Of a stretch of DNA of 64,000 nucleotides, positions 18,509 to 26,988 are shown in pieces. The translations under genes were made by a program, and so were the position numbers. The stretch comes from UBA1422 sp963676385. Its GTDB lineage: Bacteria > Bacillota > Clostridia > Peptostreptococcales > Anaerovoracaceae. Where the stretch lies: NCBI GenBank assembly GCA_963676385.2, contig CAXXMM010000014.1, forward strand, positions 434,001 through 498,000. The letters run 5' to 3'. Under the pieces are notes generated by a model. The model saw only the letters and a program-made list of their open reading frames with translations. It had not been told where the DNA came from and made no database searches. The first letter of the stretch is position 1, and the number at the start of each line of letters is the position of its first letter.

Positions 18509-19641
18509 TCATTCATAATAAAAGTGACAAGCCCGACAATGTGGTTTTGAAAGAACATGACATTGTCTCCAAATGTGAGATGGTACAACAACGTTTGCCC
18601 GGGTTTATGAACGGTTATTTTGTGTACTTAAAAGGCAATGTCCTTCCTATGACTCGACTGGCTTACTTACAGGACATTCAGTTTTTTTGTGAATATTTGG
18701 TAGTGCATACCGACTGTACGAAGGCAAAAAACATAAAAGAAATACAGCTAATGGACTTTGAAAATATTCGCTCAGTAGATGTTAATTTGTTCATTGATTA
18801 TTGCAGAAAATATGAGCGAGAAACCGATAATGCAGTATATATATACGAAAACAGCAATAAAACTTTGGCAAGAAAAAAGTCTTCTGTATCTGTGTTATTT
18901 AAACAACTTTACAGAGATCAACTATTAGCCAAGAACATTACTGATGGTTTTGATCCTATTCGTGTACCAAAACCAGGAGAACACGAAATCAAAGCCCTTC
19001 AGGATGATGAGGTAATGGTGATGTTGGATGCCGTTTCCACCGGCACCGGATTAACCCCTAAAGAGTTAGAATATTGGCGGAAAACAAAAAAAAGAGACAA
19101 ATCAATTTTGCTTTTATTTTTAACCTATGGACTGCGTCTATCCGAATTACAACAACTGAACGTGTCCTCTTTTCAATTCGGAAGAGGGGAGTTCAAAATC
19201 TATCGAAAACGTGGAAAAGAATCCGCTATGCCCCTAAACCGTTCTGTTACAATGACATTACATGATTACATTGACAACGAGCGGAAGGAAAGAGATACTG
19301 CAAATCCCGGCGACAAAGATGCTCTTTTTCTTTCTCTTCAGGGGAAGAGAATGACAGAACGACAAATTCGTGAATTGGTAAAGAAATACACTTCCATTGG
19401 ATTGAAAACCTCAAGAGGCAGCGGATATAGCCCCCACAAACTTAGAGCAACTGCGGCAACCAGCCTTATTGGAAGAGGGAACTCTATTTTTGATGTTCAA
19501 CACTTGTTGGACCACGAACAAGTAACCACAACTCAACTTTATGCGGCTCATAAAATGAATGTAAAAAGGGATTTGGTCAACGATATGGAATGGGAATTGG
19601 AAAGAAAGGATCAAGGAGTAACCAAGAATGAGAAAGATTAA
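18487..19641 (+). CDS. Tyrosine recombinase, XerC/XerD-like, with long N-terminus
   Basis: 384 aa site-specific recombinase. The C-terminal catalytic domain has the full set R217 (GLRLSEL), K241, H317 and R320 (HKLRAT), H343 (LLDHEQ) and Tyr352 nucleophile. The N-terminal SAM-like DNA-binding domain is at about 40-145. It is some 85 residues longer than typical XerC/D (about 300 aa), with an extra basic head of about 35 residues. It partners a SpoIIM-family gene, recalling the spoIIM-xerD neighbourhood of Firmicutes, so it may be the chromosome dimer resolvase; a mobile-element integrase is the alternative, but no att repeats or phage genes are near. Nested by overlaps with miaA (22 bases) and the next gene (14). 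Confidence 0.82.
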   Translation: MAQRKKVIIHNKSDKPDNVVLKEHDIVSKCEMVQQRLPGFMNGYFVYLKGNVLPMTRLAYLQDIQFFCEYLVVHTDCTKAKNIKEIQLMDFENIRSVDVNLFIDYCRKYERETDNAVYIYENSNKTLARKKSSVSVLFKQLYRDQLLAKNITDGFDPIRVPKPGEHEIKALQDDEVMVMLDAVSTGTGLTPKELEYWRKTKKRDKSILLLFLTYGLRLSELQQLNVSSFQFGRGEFKIYRKRGKESAMPLNRSVTMTLHDYIDNERKERDTANPGDKDALFLSLQGKRMTERQIRELVKKYTSIGLKTSRGSGYSPHKLRATAATSLIGRGNSIFDVQHLLDHEQVTTTQLYAAHKMNVKRDLVNDMEWELERKDQGVTKNEKD

Positions 19642-20245
19642 AACCCAATACCGCTTGGTCATAGATTTTCTCAGGAGACAAGTCAGCCTCTACTTTTGGA
19701 TGATACTGATTGGTTTTGTTTTGTTCACCATTTTTTCAACTCATTTTTTTGCCCAAAACCAAGAGCTTACTCAAAGCATGCTAAAAAAAGTCATGAATCA
19801 ATTTGAAGGAATTGTGGCTGATGGCCAAATTTCAATGGTACGCCTCTTTTTCAACAACCTTGAAGCCTCGGTTTTTGGGATATTGTCCGGCCTCATTCCG
19901 TTCTTATTTTTACCGGCATTGGGAATGTTTTCCAATGCAGCTGTTTTAGGATTGGTGTTTTCTTCTAGTCAATTGTCCGTCTACCCAATATGGAAAATTG
20001 TAGTTTTTGGCATTCTGCCTCATGGCATTTTTGAATTAACGGCAGTTTTGCTCTGTTATGCCATGGGTATCGGTATTTGTTGGAACGTAACAAAAAAAAT
20101 TACTGGATATCGAAAAAGAGAAAACCTAAAAGAATTATTAATGAATTGCCTGCGTGCAACTATTTTGGTGGTGATTCCACTCCTCATGGTTGCTGCTTTT
20201 ATTGAAACTTTTATCACCGAAAAAATTATGACCGCATTTATGTAA
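19628..20245 (+). CDS. SpoIIM-family (stage II sporulation protein M) membrane protein
   Basis: 205 aa integral membrane protein with about four to five hydrophobic segments, near residues 21-42, 82-105, 110-132, 138-160 and 180-200. The family hallmark FFNNLEASVFGILSGLIPF and the PHGIFELTAVLL motif are clear. In spore formers SpoIIM works with SpoIID and SpoIIP in peptidoglycan remodelling during engulfment; homologues also occur in non-sporulating bacteria, so spore formation cannot be concluded. AAGGAG lies 9 bases before the ATG. It is translationally coupled to the recombinase. Confidence 0.85.
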   Translation: MRKIKTQYRLVIDFLRRQVSLYFWMILIGFVLFTIFSTHFFAQNQELTQSMLKKVMNQFEGIVADGQISMVRLFFNNLEASVFGILSGLIPFLFLPALGMFSNAAVLGLVFSSSQLSVYPIWKIVVFGILPHGIFELTAVLLCYAMGIGICWNVTKKITGYRKRENLKELLMNCLRATILVVIPLLMVAAFIETFITEKIMTAFM

Positions 20246-20262
20246 ATTTGGAGTAATACAAT

Positions 20263-21573
20263 ATGAAAGAACAATTATCCATCACAGATCAATATCTATC
20301 CCAGCATTTTGGAATATCCCCCTGGGTGCTTTCCCAAGTTGGATTTGCAGAAAATCAGGTAGCCCAATATTTTGACAAATTAGATGATGTGATGGCAATG
20401 AACCAATACAAAGTCTTAAATGCATTTCAAAAAAATCGTATTTCGGATATGCATTTTGCATGGCAAACAGGATATGGCTATAATGATATTGGACGGGAAG
20501 CTTTAGAAAAAGTATATGCCGATATCTTTTGTGCAGAAAGTGCCTTGGTACGACCCACCATTGTGAACGGCACCCATGCGTTGACGTTAACCTTATCCGG
20601 AATCTTAAGGCCTGGCGACCAGTTGATTTATTGCACTGGGAAACCATATGATACCCTGGAGGAGGTTATTGGCATTCGTGGTCAAGGCAACGGTTCCTTA
20701 AAAGATTTTGGTATTGACTATCAACAAGTCGAATTAACAGAGGAGGGTACTATTGATTGGAATGCGCTACAAAAAACTATTTCCGACAAAACAAAACTAG
20801 TGGTACTTCAACGTGCAACCGGCTACGGATGGCGAAAAGCTATTACAATCCAACAAATTCAAGAGTGGGTGGCCTTTGTAAAGAATATCAATAAAGATAT
20901 TATTTGTATGGTTGATAACTGCTACGGAGAATTTTTAGGTACAAAAGAGCCTACTCAAGTTGGCGTAGATATACTGGCAGGATCCCTCATCAAAAATCCG
21001 GGGGGCGGCCTTGCACTGACCGGTGGTTATATTGTCGGTAAAAAAGAATTGATTGAATTGGTTTCTTACCGAATGACTTGCCCCGGGATTGGTGGAGAAT
21101 GTGGTTTAACATTCGGGCAAACACGTACCATATTTCAAGGTTTGTTTTTGGCACCCAAAACAGTAAACGGTGCGGTGAAAGGAGCAGTATTATGTAGTCA
21201 AGTCTATTCCAATTTGGGATATGCTGTTTGTCCTTCCCCTGCCCAAAACCGGAGTGACATCATACAGGGAATTCAACTTGGCTCTGAAGAAGCTGTTATT
21301 GCGTTCTGCAAAGGTATTCAGTCCGCAGCACCCATTGATGCTTATGTAGACCCTGTGCCTTGGGATATGCCAGGGTATGATGATCCTGTTATTATGGCCG
21401 CTGGCGCCTTTATACAAGGATCTTCCATCGAATTAAGTGCAGATGCACCCATTCGGCCGCCATATAATGTATATTTTCAAGGTGGATTAACTTATGAACA
21501 TAGCAAATACGGTGTAATTCGCAGTTTGCAAGAACTATATAACAAAGGATTATTACAAAAAATACAGGATTAG
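20263..21573 (+). CDS. Methionine gamma-lyase family (aluminium-resistance type) PLP enzyme
   Basis: 436 aa fold-type I PLP enzyme of the family annotated as aluminum resistance or methionine gamma-lyase-like protein. The start SQVGFAENQVAQYFDKLDDVMAMNQ (residues about 25-49), the GYGYNDIGREALE block, and the PLP-lysine region SLIKNPGGGLALTGGYIVG are typical. The substrate is not certain from sequence; C-S cleavage of a methionine- or cystathionine-like compound is the family-based expectation. This family commonly lies downstream of miaA-hfq in Clostridia, consistent with the position here. Confidence 0.85.
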   Translation: MKEQLSITDQYLSQHFGISPWVLSQVGFAENQVAQYFDKLDDVMAMNQYKVLNAFQKNRISDMHFAWQTGYGYNDIGREALEKVYADIFCAESALVRPTIVNGTHALTLTLSGILRPGDQLIYCTGKPYDTLEEVIGIRGQGNGSLKDFGIDYQQVELTEEGTIDWNALQKTISDKTKLVVLQRATGYGWRKAITIQQIQEWVAFVKNINKDIICMVDNCYGEFLGTKEPTQVGVDILAGSLIKNPGGGLALTGGYIVGKKELIELVSYRMTCPGIGGECGLTFGQTRTIFQGLFLAPKTVNGAVKGAVLCSQVYSNLGYAVCPSPAQNRSDIIQGIQLGSEEAVIAFCKGIQSAAPIDAYVDPVPWDMPGYDDPVIMAAGAFIQGSSIELSADAPIRPPYNVYFQGGLTYEHSKYGVIRSLQELYNKGLLQKIQD

Positions 21574-21577
21574 AATT

Positions 21578-22321
21578 ATGAGACCGGAAGAAAAAAATAA
21601 AATAAGAAAGAAAATTAAAACCATATCTACAATTATTAAACTTACTATATTATTGGTGCTTTTGATTTGTATTCCATTATATTTGTGGTTTTTTCAACAT
21701 GATGTTCTACTAGAATTATCGAATATTGAACATGTAAAAATGTTATTTGCAAAATATCACACAGAAAGTATTTTTATCTATATTGGTCTTCAAATCCTGC
21801 AAATAGTAATCTGTATCCTGCCAGGCCAAGGTCTCCAATTTGTTGCCGGATTGGTTTATGGTTTCTGGCCAGGCTTTTTCCTTTCTATGCTAGGCGCTTT
21901 GGCCGGTTCCATAATTACATACTATTTGGCCGGTTTTTTAGGGAGAGACGCCTTGCATCTGTTGTTTGGCAAAAGACATATTGATGATTATTTAGAAAAA
22001 ATCAACAGTAAAAAAGGATTTATGCTTATCTTTTTAATCTATCTCATTCCAGGCGTGCCAAAAGATCTTTGCACTTACGTGGCCGGCATTTCACATATGA
22101 AACTAAAAGCATTTCTAGTGCTTTCCATGATTGGCAGAGCTCCTGGTATTATGGGGAGTCTACTGATTGGTCGTGAAGTGGGGGAGGGAAACTACACTTT
22201 AGTAATCATCATTAGTATGGTTGCAATCATACTGTTTATTCTTGGTCTGAAATTCCATAAAAAAATGTCCCGTTGGTTGGATATGATCTATGATAAACTA
22301 TCCAAAACAAACACTCTGTAA
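21578..22321 (+). CDS. TVP38/TMEM64 family membrane protein
   Basis: 247 aa polytopic protein of the DedA/VTT superfamily, with hydrophobic segments near 20-40, 65-85, 92-118, 150-170 and 200-225. The diagnostic stretch is LPGQGLQFVAGLVYG followed by GFFLSMLGALAGSIITYYLAG, and later YLIPGVPKDLCTYVAG. VTT proteins are implicated in lipid scrambling or proton-coupled transport, but the role of this member is unknown. It follows the PLP enzyme by 4 bases and ends the long plus-strand run at a strong terminator. Confidence 0.85.
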   Translation: MRPEEKNKIRKKIKTISTIIKLTILLVLLICIPLYLWFFQHDVLLELSNIEHVKMLFAKYHTESIFIYIGLQILQIVICILPGQGLQFVAGLVYGFWPGFFLSMLGALAGSIITYYLAGFLGRDALHLLFGKRHIDDYLEKINSKKGFMLIFLIYLIPGVPKDLCTYVAGISHMKLKAFLVLSMIGRAPGIMGSLLIGREVGEGNYTLVIIISMVAIILFILGLKFHKKMSRWLDMIYDKLSKTNTL

Positions 22322-22331
22322 TACAAGTTAT

Positions 22332-22370
22332 AAAAAAAGAAACATTTGTTCGAAAAATGTTTCTTTTTTT
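22332..22370 (+). terminator. Rho-independent terminator ending the 6.6-22.3 kb run
   Basis: AAAAAAAGAAACATTT (22332-22347), loop GTTCGAA, AAATGTTTCTTTTTTT (22355-22370): a perfect 16-bp stem with terminal T run. Confidence 0.95.
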
Positions 22371-22371
22371 C

Positions 22372-22400
22372 TTGACAAAGAACACATATTCGCATATTAT
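22372..22400 (+). promoter_or_regulatory. Promoter of the YneA-like gene
   Basis: TTGACA (22372-22377), 17-base spacer, TATTAT (22395-22400). A near-consensus sigma-A promoter directly behind the terminator and directly ahead of the LexA box. Confidence 0.85.
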
Positions 22401-22405
22401 GTGGG

Positions 22406-22419
22406 AGAACAAACGTTCA
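22406..22419 (+). promoter_or_regulatory. LexA (DinR) SOS box
   Basis: AGAACAAACGTTCA has the GAAC-N4-GTTC core of Gram-positive SOS boxes. It starts 6 bases after the -10 box, so LexA bound here would cover the transcription start. Confidence 0.85.
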
Positions 22420-22445
22420 TATGCAGGTAGGGTGGAGGAAATGCC

Positions 22446-22766
22446 ATGAACAGTGGAAAAATCATGAACAATCGAAAACACTACAGGGTTAAATCTAGAA
22501 TTCGTTTTTTTATGGGTGTTCTCATGATAATATTGCTGACCGTAACGGCTACCAATACAATATTGGGCCTGAACAACGCCGAAGGTCAAACACAAGATCA
22601 ATATACAGTTATCGAAGTTTGTGTCGGTGATACGATTTGGGACATTGCAAAGGAACATCTGGCAAAAAATATGGGATTGAGGGAAACGGTTCATCAAATC
22701 ATATCAATGAACGATATTTCTCCGGGAGAATTACAACCCGGTCAAAAGCTTAAAATACCAGTATAA
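22446..22766 (+). CDS. YneA-like SOS cell-division inhibitor (LysM protein)
   Basis: 106 aa. A basic head of about 20 residues, one transmembrane segment (about residues 21-40, FFMGVLMIILLTVTATNTI), then an extracytoplasmic LysM domain (about 52-106: YTVIEVCVGDTIWDIAKEHL to ELQPGQKLKIPV). Size, topology and LysM placement match Bacillus YneA, which blocks division after DNA damage. The SOS box in the promoter supports this strongly. GGAGG lies 8 bases before the ATG. lexA, usually divergent from yneA, is not in the window. The gene stands alone. Confidence 0.85.
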   Translation: MNSGKIMNNRKHYRVKSRIRFFMGVLMIILLTVTATNTILGLNNAEGQTQDQYTVIEVCVGDTIWDIAKEHLAKNMGLRETVHQIISMNDISPGELQPGQKLKIPV

Positions 22767-22989
22767 TCCATAGGATATATCAATCGACCTATCAAAATAA
22801 AATCGCTTATAGCTCAAAATAAAGCCTCGTTTTTTTGTTGTTTTCAAGAAGATGGAATGATGCGAGAGGATGAATCCTAATTTGATGATTGAAAGGATAT
22901 TCGTGTGAATATACGGAGAAAGATGATATGTCGGGATGCCAGAACCCACAAATTTAGCGGTTTTAAGTGATCAGCATTGATTCGTTCAT

Positions 22990-23023
22990 AACTATTCCCA
23001 AAATTATGATTTTAGGAATAGTT
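22990..23023. repeat. Long inverted repeat
   Basis: AACTATTCC-C-AAAAT, loop TATG, ATTTT-A-GGAATAGTT: a 15-position stem with one C/A mismatch. No T run on either side, so a simple terminator is unlikely. It lies between convergent genes. Confidence 0.7.
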
Positions 23024-23036
23024 AATTCAAGTTTTA

Positions 23037-23055
23037 AAGGGCCTGCTTGGCCCTT
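23037..23055 (-). terminator. Hairpin after the minus-strand membrane-protein gene
   Basis: AAGGGCC, loop TGCTT, GGCCCTT: perfect 7-bp stem 34 bases past the stop of the minus-strand gene. The T run on the minus strand is short (TTTAAAA), so it may be a weak terminator or may serve both strands. Confidence 0.5.
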
Positions 23056-23088
23056 ATATATCATTCTATTCTTTATCCCCTGTTTCTA

Positions 23089-23514
23089 TTATGAGGTTTT
23101 TCTTTCAAATACGACAACCGCCGAAGCATCCTCCATTTTAATTTCCATAAATAATAAATCACCCACCATCTTTACTTCTCTTTTTTGTTTGTCTATGGTT
23201 AAAGTGTATTTTTGTTTCGATATTTTTTCCCATTCGCCATCTGACGCACCCTTAATAGTCCCTAAACTTCCGGTGGCAATCAGCGTGTGATCACCATAAA
23301 GTTGTATCACAAATGAACTGTCGGATTTATCTGTGGGATCTAAAAAAGTTGCCGGATCATATTCCTTATCTCCAATCATCACTTTGGACATATTCCAAGT
23401 ACCAACAATCTGCTCATTTTCTCCCAATTGGAGGGTCACTACACCAATTAGCATGAAGATAATGAATACGGTTAATCCTATTGCGACTGTTCTTTTTTTT
23501 GTAACGTTACTCAT
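23089..23514 (-). CDS. Membrane-anchored hypothetical protein
   Basis: 141 aa. The N-terminus is basic (MSNVTKKR) with one hydrophobic helix at about 10-29. The rest is a small extracytoplasmic, probably beta-rich domain: IVGTWNMSKVMIGDKEY, then GEWEKISKQKYTLTID and a final VVVFER. This layout resembles lipocalin-like stress domains (GTW start, strand-turn repeats), but I cannot name a family. The ATG at 23514 is used, with GGGAGG 8 bases upstream; an in-frame TTG one codon earlier is possible. It overlaps ruvX by 8 bases and lies in the yrzB slot downstream of ruvX, though it is not YrzB-like. Confidence 0.65.
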   Translation of the reverse strand: MSNVTKKRTVAIGLTVFIIFMLIGVVTLQLGENEQIVGTWNMSKVMIGDKEYDPATFLDPTDKSDSSFVIQLYGDHTLIATGSLGTIKGASDGEWEKISKQKYTLTIDKQKREVKMVGDLLFMEIKMEDASAVVVFERKTS

Positions 23515-23968
23515 CAAAGGCGCCTCCCGGGGAATGATTGCTTCGATTTCGCTCCAGATATGATTGTAATATTACCACTGCAGCCTGTTTATCAATGACT
23601 TTTTTTCGGTCGCTGCGGCTCACATCACCTGATATTAAAACTTTTTCCGCCATTACCGTAGTCAATCGTTCATCTTCAAATAAGATTGGAATCTTTCCAA
23701 GACCCGTGCTGTGCATTTTATTTTCTAACATGGCTTTGAACGCTTTCACCTTTTGGCTTTGGTATCCTTCAGTGCCATCCATGTTCTTTGGTAGCCCTAA
23801 AATCACCGTATCACAATCGTATTCCCGGATGATGTCCAAAACCCTGCCAGCATCCTTTCGGATGCCCACACGCTCAATGGTGGTCAATCCTTGTGCAATC
23901 AATCCAAGCTGGTCACTGACAGCCACACCAATCGTCGCATCTCCCACATCTAAAGCAATTTTTCTCAT
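23507..23968 (-). CDS. ruvX: Holliday junction resolvase-like protein RuvX (YqgF)
   Basis: 153 aa RNase H-fold protein with IALDVGDATIGVAVSD near the start, VILGLPKNMDGTEG, and ILFEDERLTTVMAE carrying conserved acidic residues. YqgF proteins act in pre-16S rRNA processing and were proposed as resolvases. Two in-frame ATGs occur four codons apart; 23968 is preferred because GAGGAAG sits 5 bases before it, whereas the first ATG has no ribosome site. Gene order alaS-ireB-ruvX is the Firmicutes norm. Confidence 0.92.
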   Translation of the reverse strand: MRKIALDVGDATIGVAVSDQLGLIAQGLTTIERVGIRKDAGRVLDIIREYDCDTVILGLPKNMDGTEGYQSQKVKAFKAMLENKMHSTGLGKIPILFEDERLTTVMAEKVLISGDVSRSDRKKVIDKQAAVVILQSYLERNRSNHSPGGAFDE

Positions 23969-23987
23969 AATCTTCCTCATTATAATG

Positions 23988-24011
23988 AAAGAAAACGGGC
24001 CGATGGCCCGT
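23988..24011 (-). terminator. Terminator or attenuator between ireB and ruvX
   Basis: On the minus strand ACGGGCC, loop ATC, GGCCCGT followed by TTTCTTT. It lies within the ireB-ruvX gap, so it would reduce rather than abolish ruvX transcription from upstream. A TATAAT directly after it could restart transcription, but I see no -35. Confidence 0.8.
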
Positions 24012-24017
24012 CTCGAT

Positions 24018-24269
24018 TTATTTGTCCAGATATTTTCTCAGCAATTCCTCTGCCAAGTCATCCCGATCAACTTGCCGTATAATATTTCTTGCATTATTAT
24101 GGCTGGTGATATAGGAAGGGTCTCCCGAAAGGATATACCCGACAATTTGATCAATGGCATTGTATCCCTTCTCATCCAGGGCTTCAAATACCTCCTGCAG
24201 AATTTCTTTAATTGTCAACTGGGCTTTTTTCTCTGTTCCATCGAACAATATTGTGCCACGCTTGTCCAT
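24018..24269 (-). CDS. ireB: IreB family regulatory phosphoprotein
   Basis: 83 aa, DUF965 family. It starts MDKRGTILFDGTEKK and contains VFEALDEKGYNAIDQIVGYILSGDP and YITSHNNARNIIRQVDRDD, nearly invariant in Firmicutes. In Enterococcus IreB is phosphorylated by the kinase IreK and tunes cephalosporin resistance; in other hosts its job is less clear. The GAGGAGGCG ribosome site precedes the ATG. It lies 61 bases after alaS. Confidence 0.93.
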   Translation of the reverse strand: MDKRGTILFDGTEKKAQLTIKEILQEVFEALDEKGYNAIDQIVGYILSGDPSYITSHNNARNIIRQVDRDDLAEELLRKYLDK

Positions 24270-24330
24270 TCTGACGCCTCCTCTCCAGTTATCTTTTATA
24301 TGTTTGTATTATACCGTATTACCATTAAAT

Positions 24331-26952
24331 TTACAATAATTTCTCTGCAATCAAAAATGCATCTTGAATTTTTGAAGGGTCTTTTGCCCCAGCCTGAGCC
24401 ATGTCAGCCTTTCCGCCGCCGCCGCCGCCTGCTGCCGCTGCAATTTCTTTTATCATTTTTCCTGCATGATATCCTTTGGATACCACATCATCTGTGAGAG
24501 ACACTAAAAAAGTAACTCTGTCATCGACTTGAGACGCAAACACCATAACCAAATTGTTTTGATCTGCCTTCAGCTGATCCGAAATATCTCGCAGTTCGAA
24601 AATATCCGCGTTTTGGAATATTTTGGAAATAAAGTGCAATCCATGAATCTCTTTCGCCTCTGCCCAAAGAGACTCTGACAAATCCCCTCGTCCTTCCTTC
24701 TTCAACCCTTCCAACTCTTTGCGGACATCTTTTAACTCCTGTGCCATGTGACCAATCCGACCTACCACCAAATCATTGTTTGTTTTCAGCAAAACAGCTG
24801 CTTGTGTTACAGTATTTTCCATTTTATTTAATAATTGTAATATTTGGTCACCGGTAATCGCTTCGATTCGCCGAACGCCTGCAGCAATTCCTGATTCGCT
24901 GATAATCTTAATCGATCCGATTTGTCCGCTATTTGCCACATGGATTCCACCACATAGTTCTTTGCTAAAGGAACCAACAGAAACAACACGAACTTTATCC
25001 CCATATTTGTCTTCAAATAATCCTATAGCGCCTTCTTTAGTGGCGTCAGCGAAAGACATTTCCTCAATGACCACGGGTAAAAACAAGTTGATCTGTTCAT
25101 TTACTATTCTCTCTACTTTTTTAATCTGTTTTTTTGTCATTGCGTCAAAGTGGCTAAAATCAAAACGCAAACTTCCATTGGTGACAGCAGAGCCCGCCTG
25201 GGCCACATGATCCCCCAAAACCATTCGAAGTGCTTGATGAAGAAGATGAGTTGCTGTGTGATTTCTTGCAGTTGCATTTCGAATAGGAATATCTACTTTA
25301 CTCTGGAATTGATCTCCTATAGCAACCTGTCCTGTTTCAATCTTAACGTGATGATAATAGACACCTAGTCGTTTTGTAACCTCAATTATTTCTCCCCTGC
25401 TTCTGCCATTTTCAATCCATCCCTTGTCAGATGCCTGGCCTCCGCCGGCTGCATAAAAGGGAGTTTTATCCATTACAACATCACATGTCGTTCCTGCCTG
25501 AGCTGTCCCAACCATTCCGTCTTCAGTAAATATAGCTAGCACTGAACCGGTATCACAAGTGTTGTCATATCCGGTAAATAGGGTTTCACCTTCAAACTGA
25601 ATTTCATTCCCACCTTTTTTCCATGCAACATCACTGGATGCAGCATCCTGTTTGCCAGCCTCTTTCTGTTGTTCCATTAGCTTTTGAAATCCATTTAAAT
25701 CAACTGTGAACCCTCGTTCTTGACAAATTTCTTCGGTAATGTCATAGGGCAACCCATAGGTGTCATGGAGTTTAAATGCAATTTCCCCGGAAAGAATCGT
25801 CTCACCGGGATTGTCTTTAGCGGATTCAAATGCTTTTTCCAACAGCATCAAGCCTTGTCCCAAAGTCTCGCTGAATTTTTCTTCTTCTTTTTGAACGATT
25901 TTACAAATAAAATCTCGCTGCTCCTCAAGTTCAGGATAGGCACTTCCTGTAACATCAATAACCATCCTAACAATATCGGTAAGGAATAACCCTTCAATTC
26001 CAAGCTTCCTGCCATGACGGGAGGCTCTTCGAATTAATCGCCTCAGCACATATCCGCGACCCTCATTGCTTGGCATAATCTTGTCACCAATCATAAAAGT
26101 GGCCGACCGCATGTGATCTGTAATGATACGAATGGATACATCAGAAGGCGCCTGCCCATTTTGATAAACAACACCCGAAACCTTTGACACACCATCCAAT
26201 ACATACTTAATTGTATCAACGGCAAAAATTGAATCAACATCCTGCATAATACAGGCAAGTCGCTCCAGACCCAACCCGGTATCAATGTTTTTGTGAGCCA
26301 AATCCGAGTAGTTTCCGTTACCATCATTGGAATATTGTGTAAAAACATGATTCCAAAACTCAATATAGCGATCACAATCACACCCGGGTTTGCAATCCGG
26401 TTTACCACAGCCATATTGTTCCCCCCTGTCAAAGTAAATCTCCGAGCAAGGGCCACACGGTCCAAGACCAATTTCCCAAAAGTTATCTTCTTTTCCTAGA
26501 CGAACAATTCGATCCTCCGGCAATTTTATTTGATTCTTCCAGATATCATATGCTTCATCATCCAACTCATATACAGAGGCCCAAATCCGCTCAACAGGAA
26601 GATGTAATTTCTCGGTTATAAATTCCCATCCCCATTTGATAGATTCTTCTTTGAAATAATCTCCAAAAGAAAAACTGCCTAGCATTTCAAAAAAAGTCCC
26701 ATGACGTGAAGTAATTCCAACATTTTCAATGTCTGCCGTTCGAATACACTTTTGACAGGTTGTCATCCGCGGTGCCGGAGGCGTCAATGCGCCGGCAAAA
26801 TATGGCTTTAAAGGTGCCATGCCTGAATTGATAATTAATAAGCTTTTATCATTTTGAGGGATCAATGAAAAACTTTTACGTCTAAAGTGATCCTTCTCTT
26901 CATAAAAGGACAAAAACAATTCCCTTAGCTGATTCAGTCCCATTTTTTCCAT
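24331..26952 (-). CDS. alaS: Alanyl-tRNA synthetase
   Basis: Charges tRNA-Ala; 873 aa, full length. The class II catalytic domain begins LNQLRELFLSFYEEKDH and contains GTFFEMLGSFSFGDYFK and the GLGLERL motif 3. The editing domain has HTATHLLHQAL and CGGIHV zinc ligands, and a Gly-rich C-Ala segment (AAAGGGGGGKADMAQAG) ends the protein. AAGGAG is 9 bases before the ATG. There is no T-box leader in the 100-base upstream gap, which holds back-to-back promoters for alaS and the reductase gene. Confidence 0.98.
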   Translation of the reverse strand: MEKMGLNQLRELFLSFYEEKDHFRRKSFSLIPQNDKSLLIINSGMAPLKPYFAGALTPPAPRMTTCQKCIRTADIENVGITSRHGTFFEMLGSFSFGDYFKEESIKWGWEFITEKLHLPVERIWASVYELDDEAYDIWKNQIKLPEDRIVRLGKEDNFWEIGLGPCGPCSEIYFDRGEQYGCGKPDCKPGCDCDRYIEFWNHVFTQYSNDGNGNYSDLAHKNIDTGLGLERLACIMQDVDSIFAVDTIKYVLDGVSKVSGVVYQNGQAPSDVSIRIITDHMRSATFMIGDKIMPSNEGRGYVLRRLIRRASRHGRKLGIEGLFLTDIVRMVIDVTGSAYPELEEQRDFICKIVQKEEEKFSETLGQGLMLLEKAFESAKDNPGETILSGEIAFKLHDTYGLPYDITEEICQERGFTVDLNGFQKLMEQQKEAGKQDAASSDVAWKKGGNEIQFEGETLFTGYDNTCDTGSVLAIFTEDGMVGTAQAGTTCDVVMDKTPFYAAGGGQASDKGWIENGRSRGEIIEVTKRLGVYYHHVKIETGQVAIGDQFQSKVDIPIRNATARNHTATHLLHQALRMVLGDHVAQAGSAVTNGSLRFDFSHFDAMTKKQIKKVERIVNEQINLFLPVVIEEMSFADATKEGAIGLFEDKYGDKVRVVSVGSFSKELCGGIHVANSGQIGSIKIISESGIAAGVRRIEAITGDQILQLLNKMENTVTQAAVLLKTNNDLVVGRIGHMAQELKDVRKELEGLKKEGRGDLSESLWAEAKEIHGLHFISKIFQNADIFELRDISDQLKADQNNLVMVFASQVDDRVTFLVSLTDDVVSKGYHAGKMIKEIAAAAGGGGGGKADMAQAGAKDPSKIQDAFLIAEKLL

Positions 26953-26988
26953 GTAATTGTACTCCTTCTACCTGTTTTACTGCGTATT

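Larger units (their letters stand above)
22767..23088. other. 322-base intergenic region with two hairpins
   Basis: No credible ORF. Near 22800-22838 a weak, imperfect stem is followed by seven Ts and could terminate the YneA-like transcript. The middle (about 22850-22975) is purine-rich with small stems (ATATTC/GAATAT near 22898-22913, GGG/CCC near 22933-22950), but I match it to no riboswitch or small RNA class. The right end holds the inverted repeats at 22990-23023 and 23037-23055. Confidence 0.6.

Noticed and set aside
18487..19641. Integrase of a prophage or integrative element
   Set aside because: No direct repeats, tRNA target, excisionase or phage genes nearby; flanked by housekeeping genes in a coupled operon.
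22850..22975. Riboswitch or 6S-like RNA in the 22.8-23.0 kb gap
   Set aside because: Short stems exist, but I could not match c-di-GMP, ZTP, THF, SAM, TPP or cobalamin core sequences; kept as unassigned.
23538..24497. 319-codon plus-strand ORF across ruvX, ireB and the alaS end
   Set aside because: Antisense to three well-supported genes, no ribosome site, no domain.
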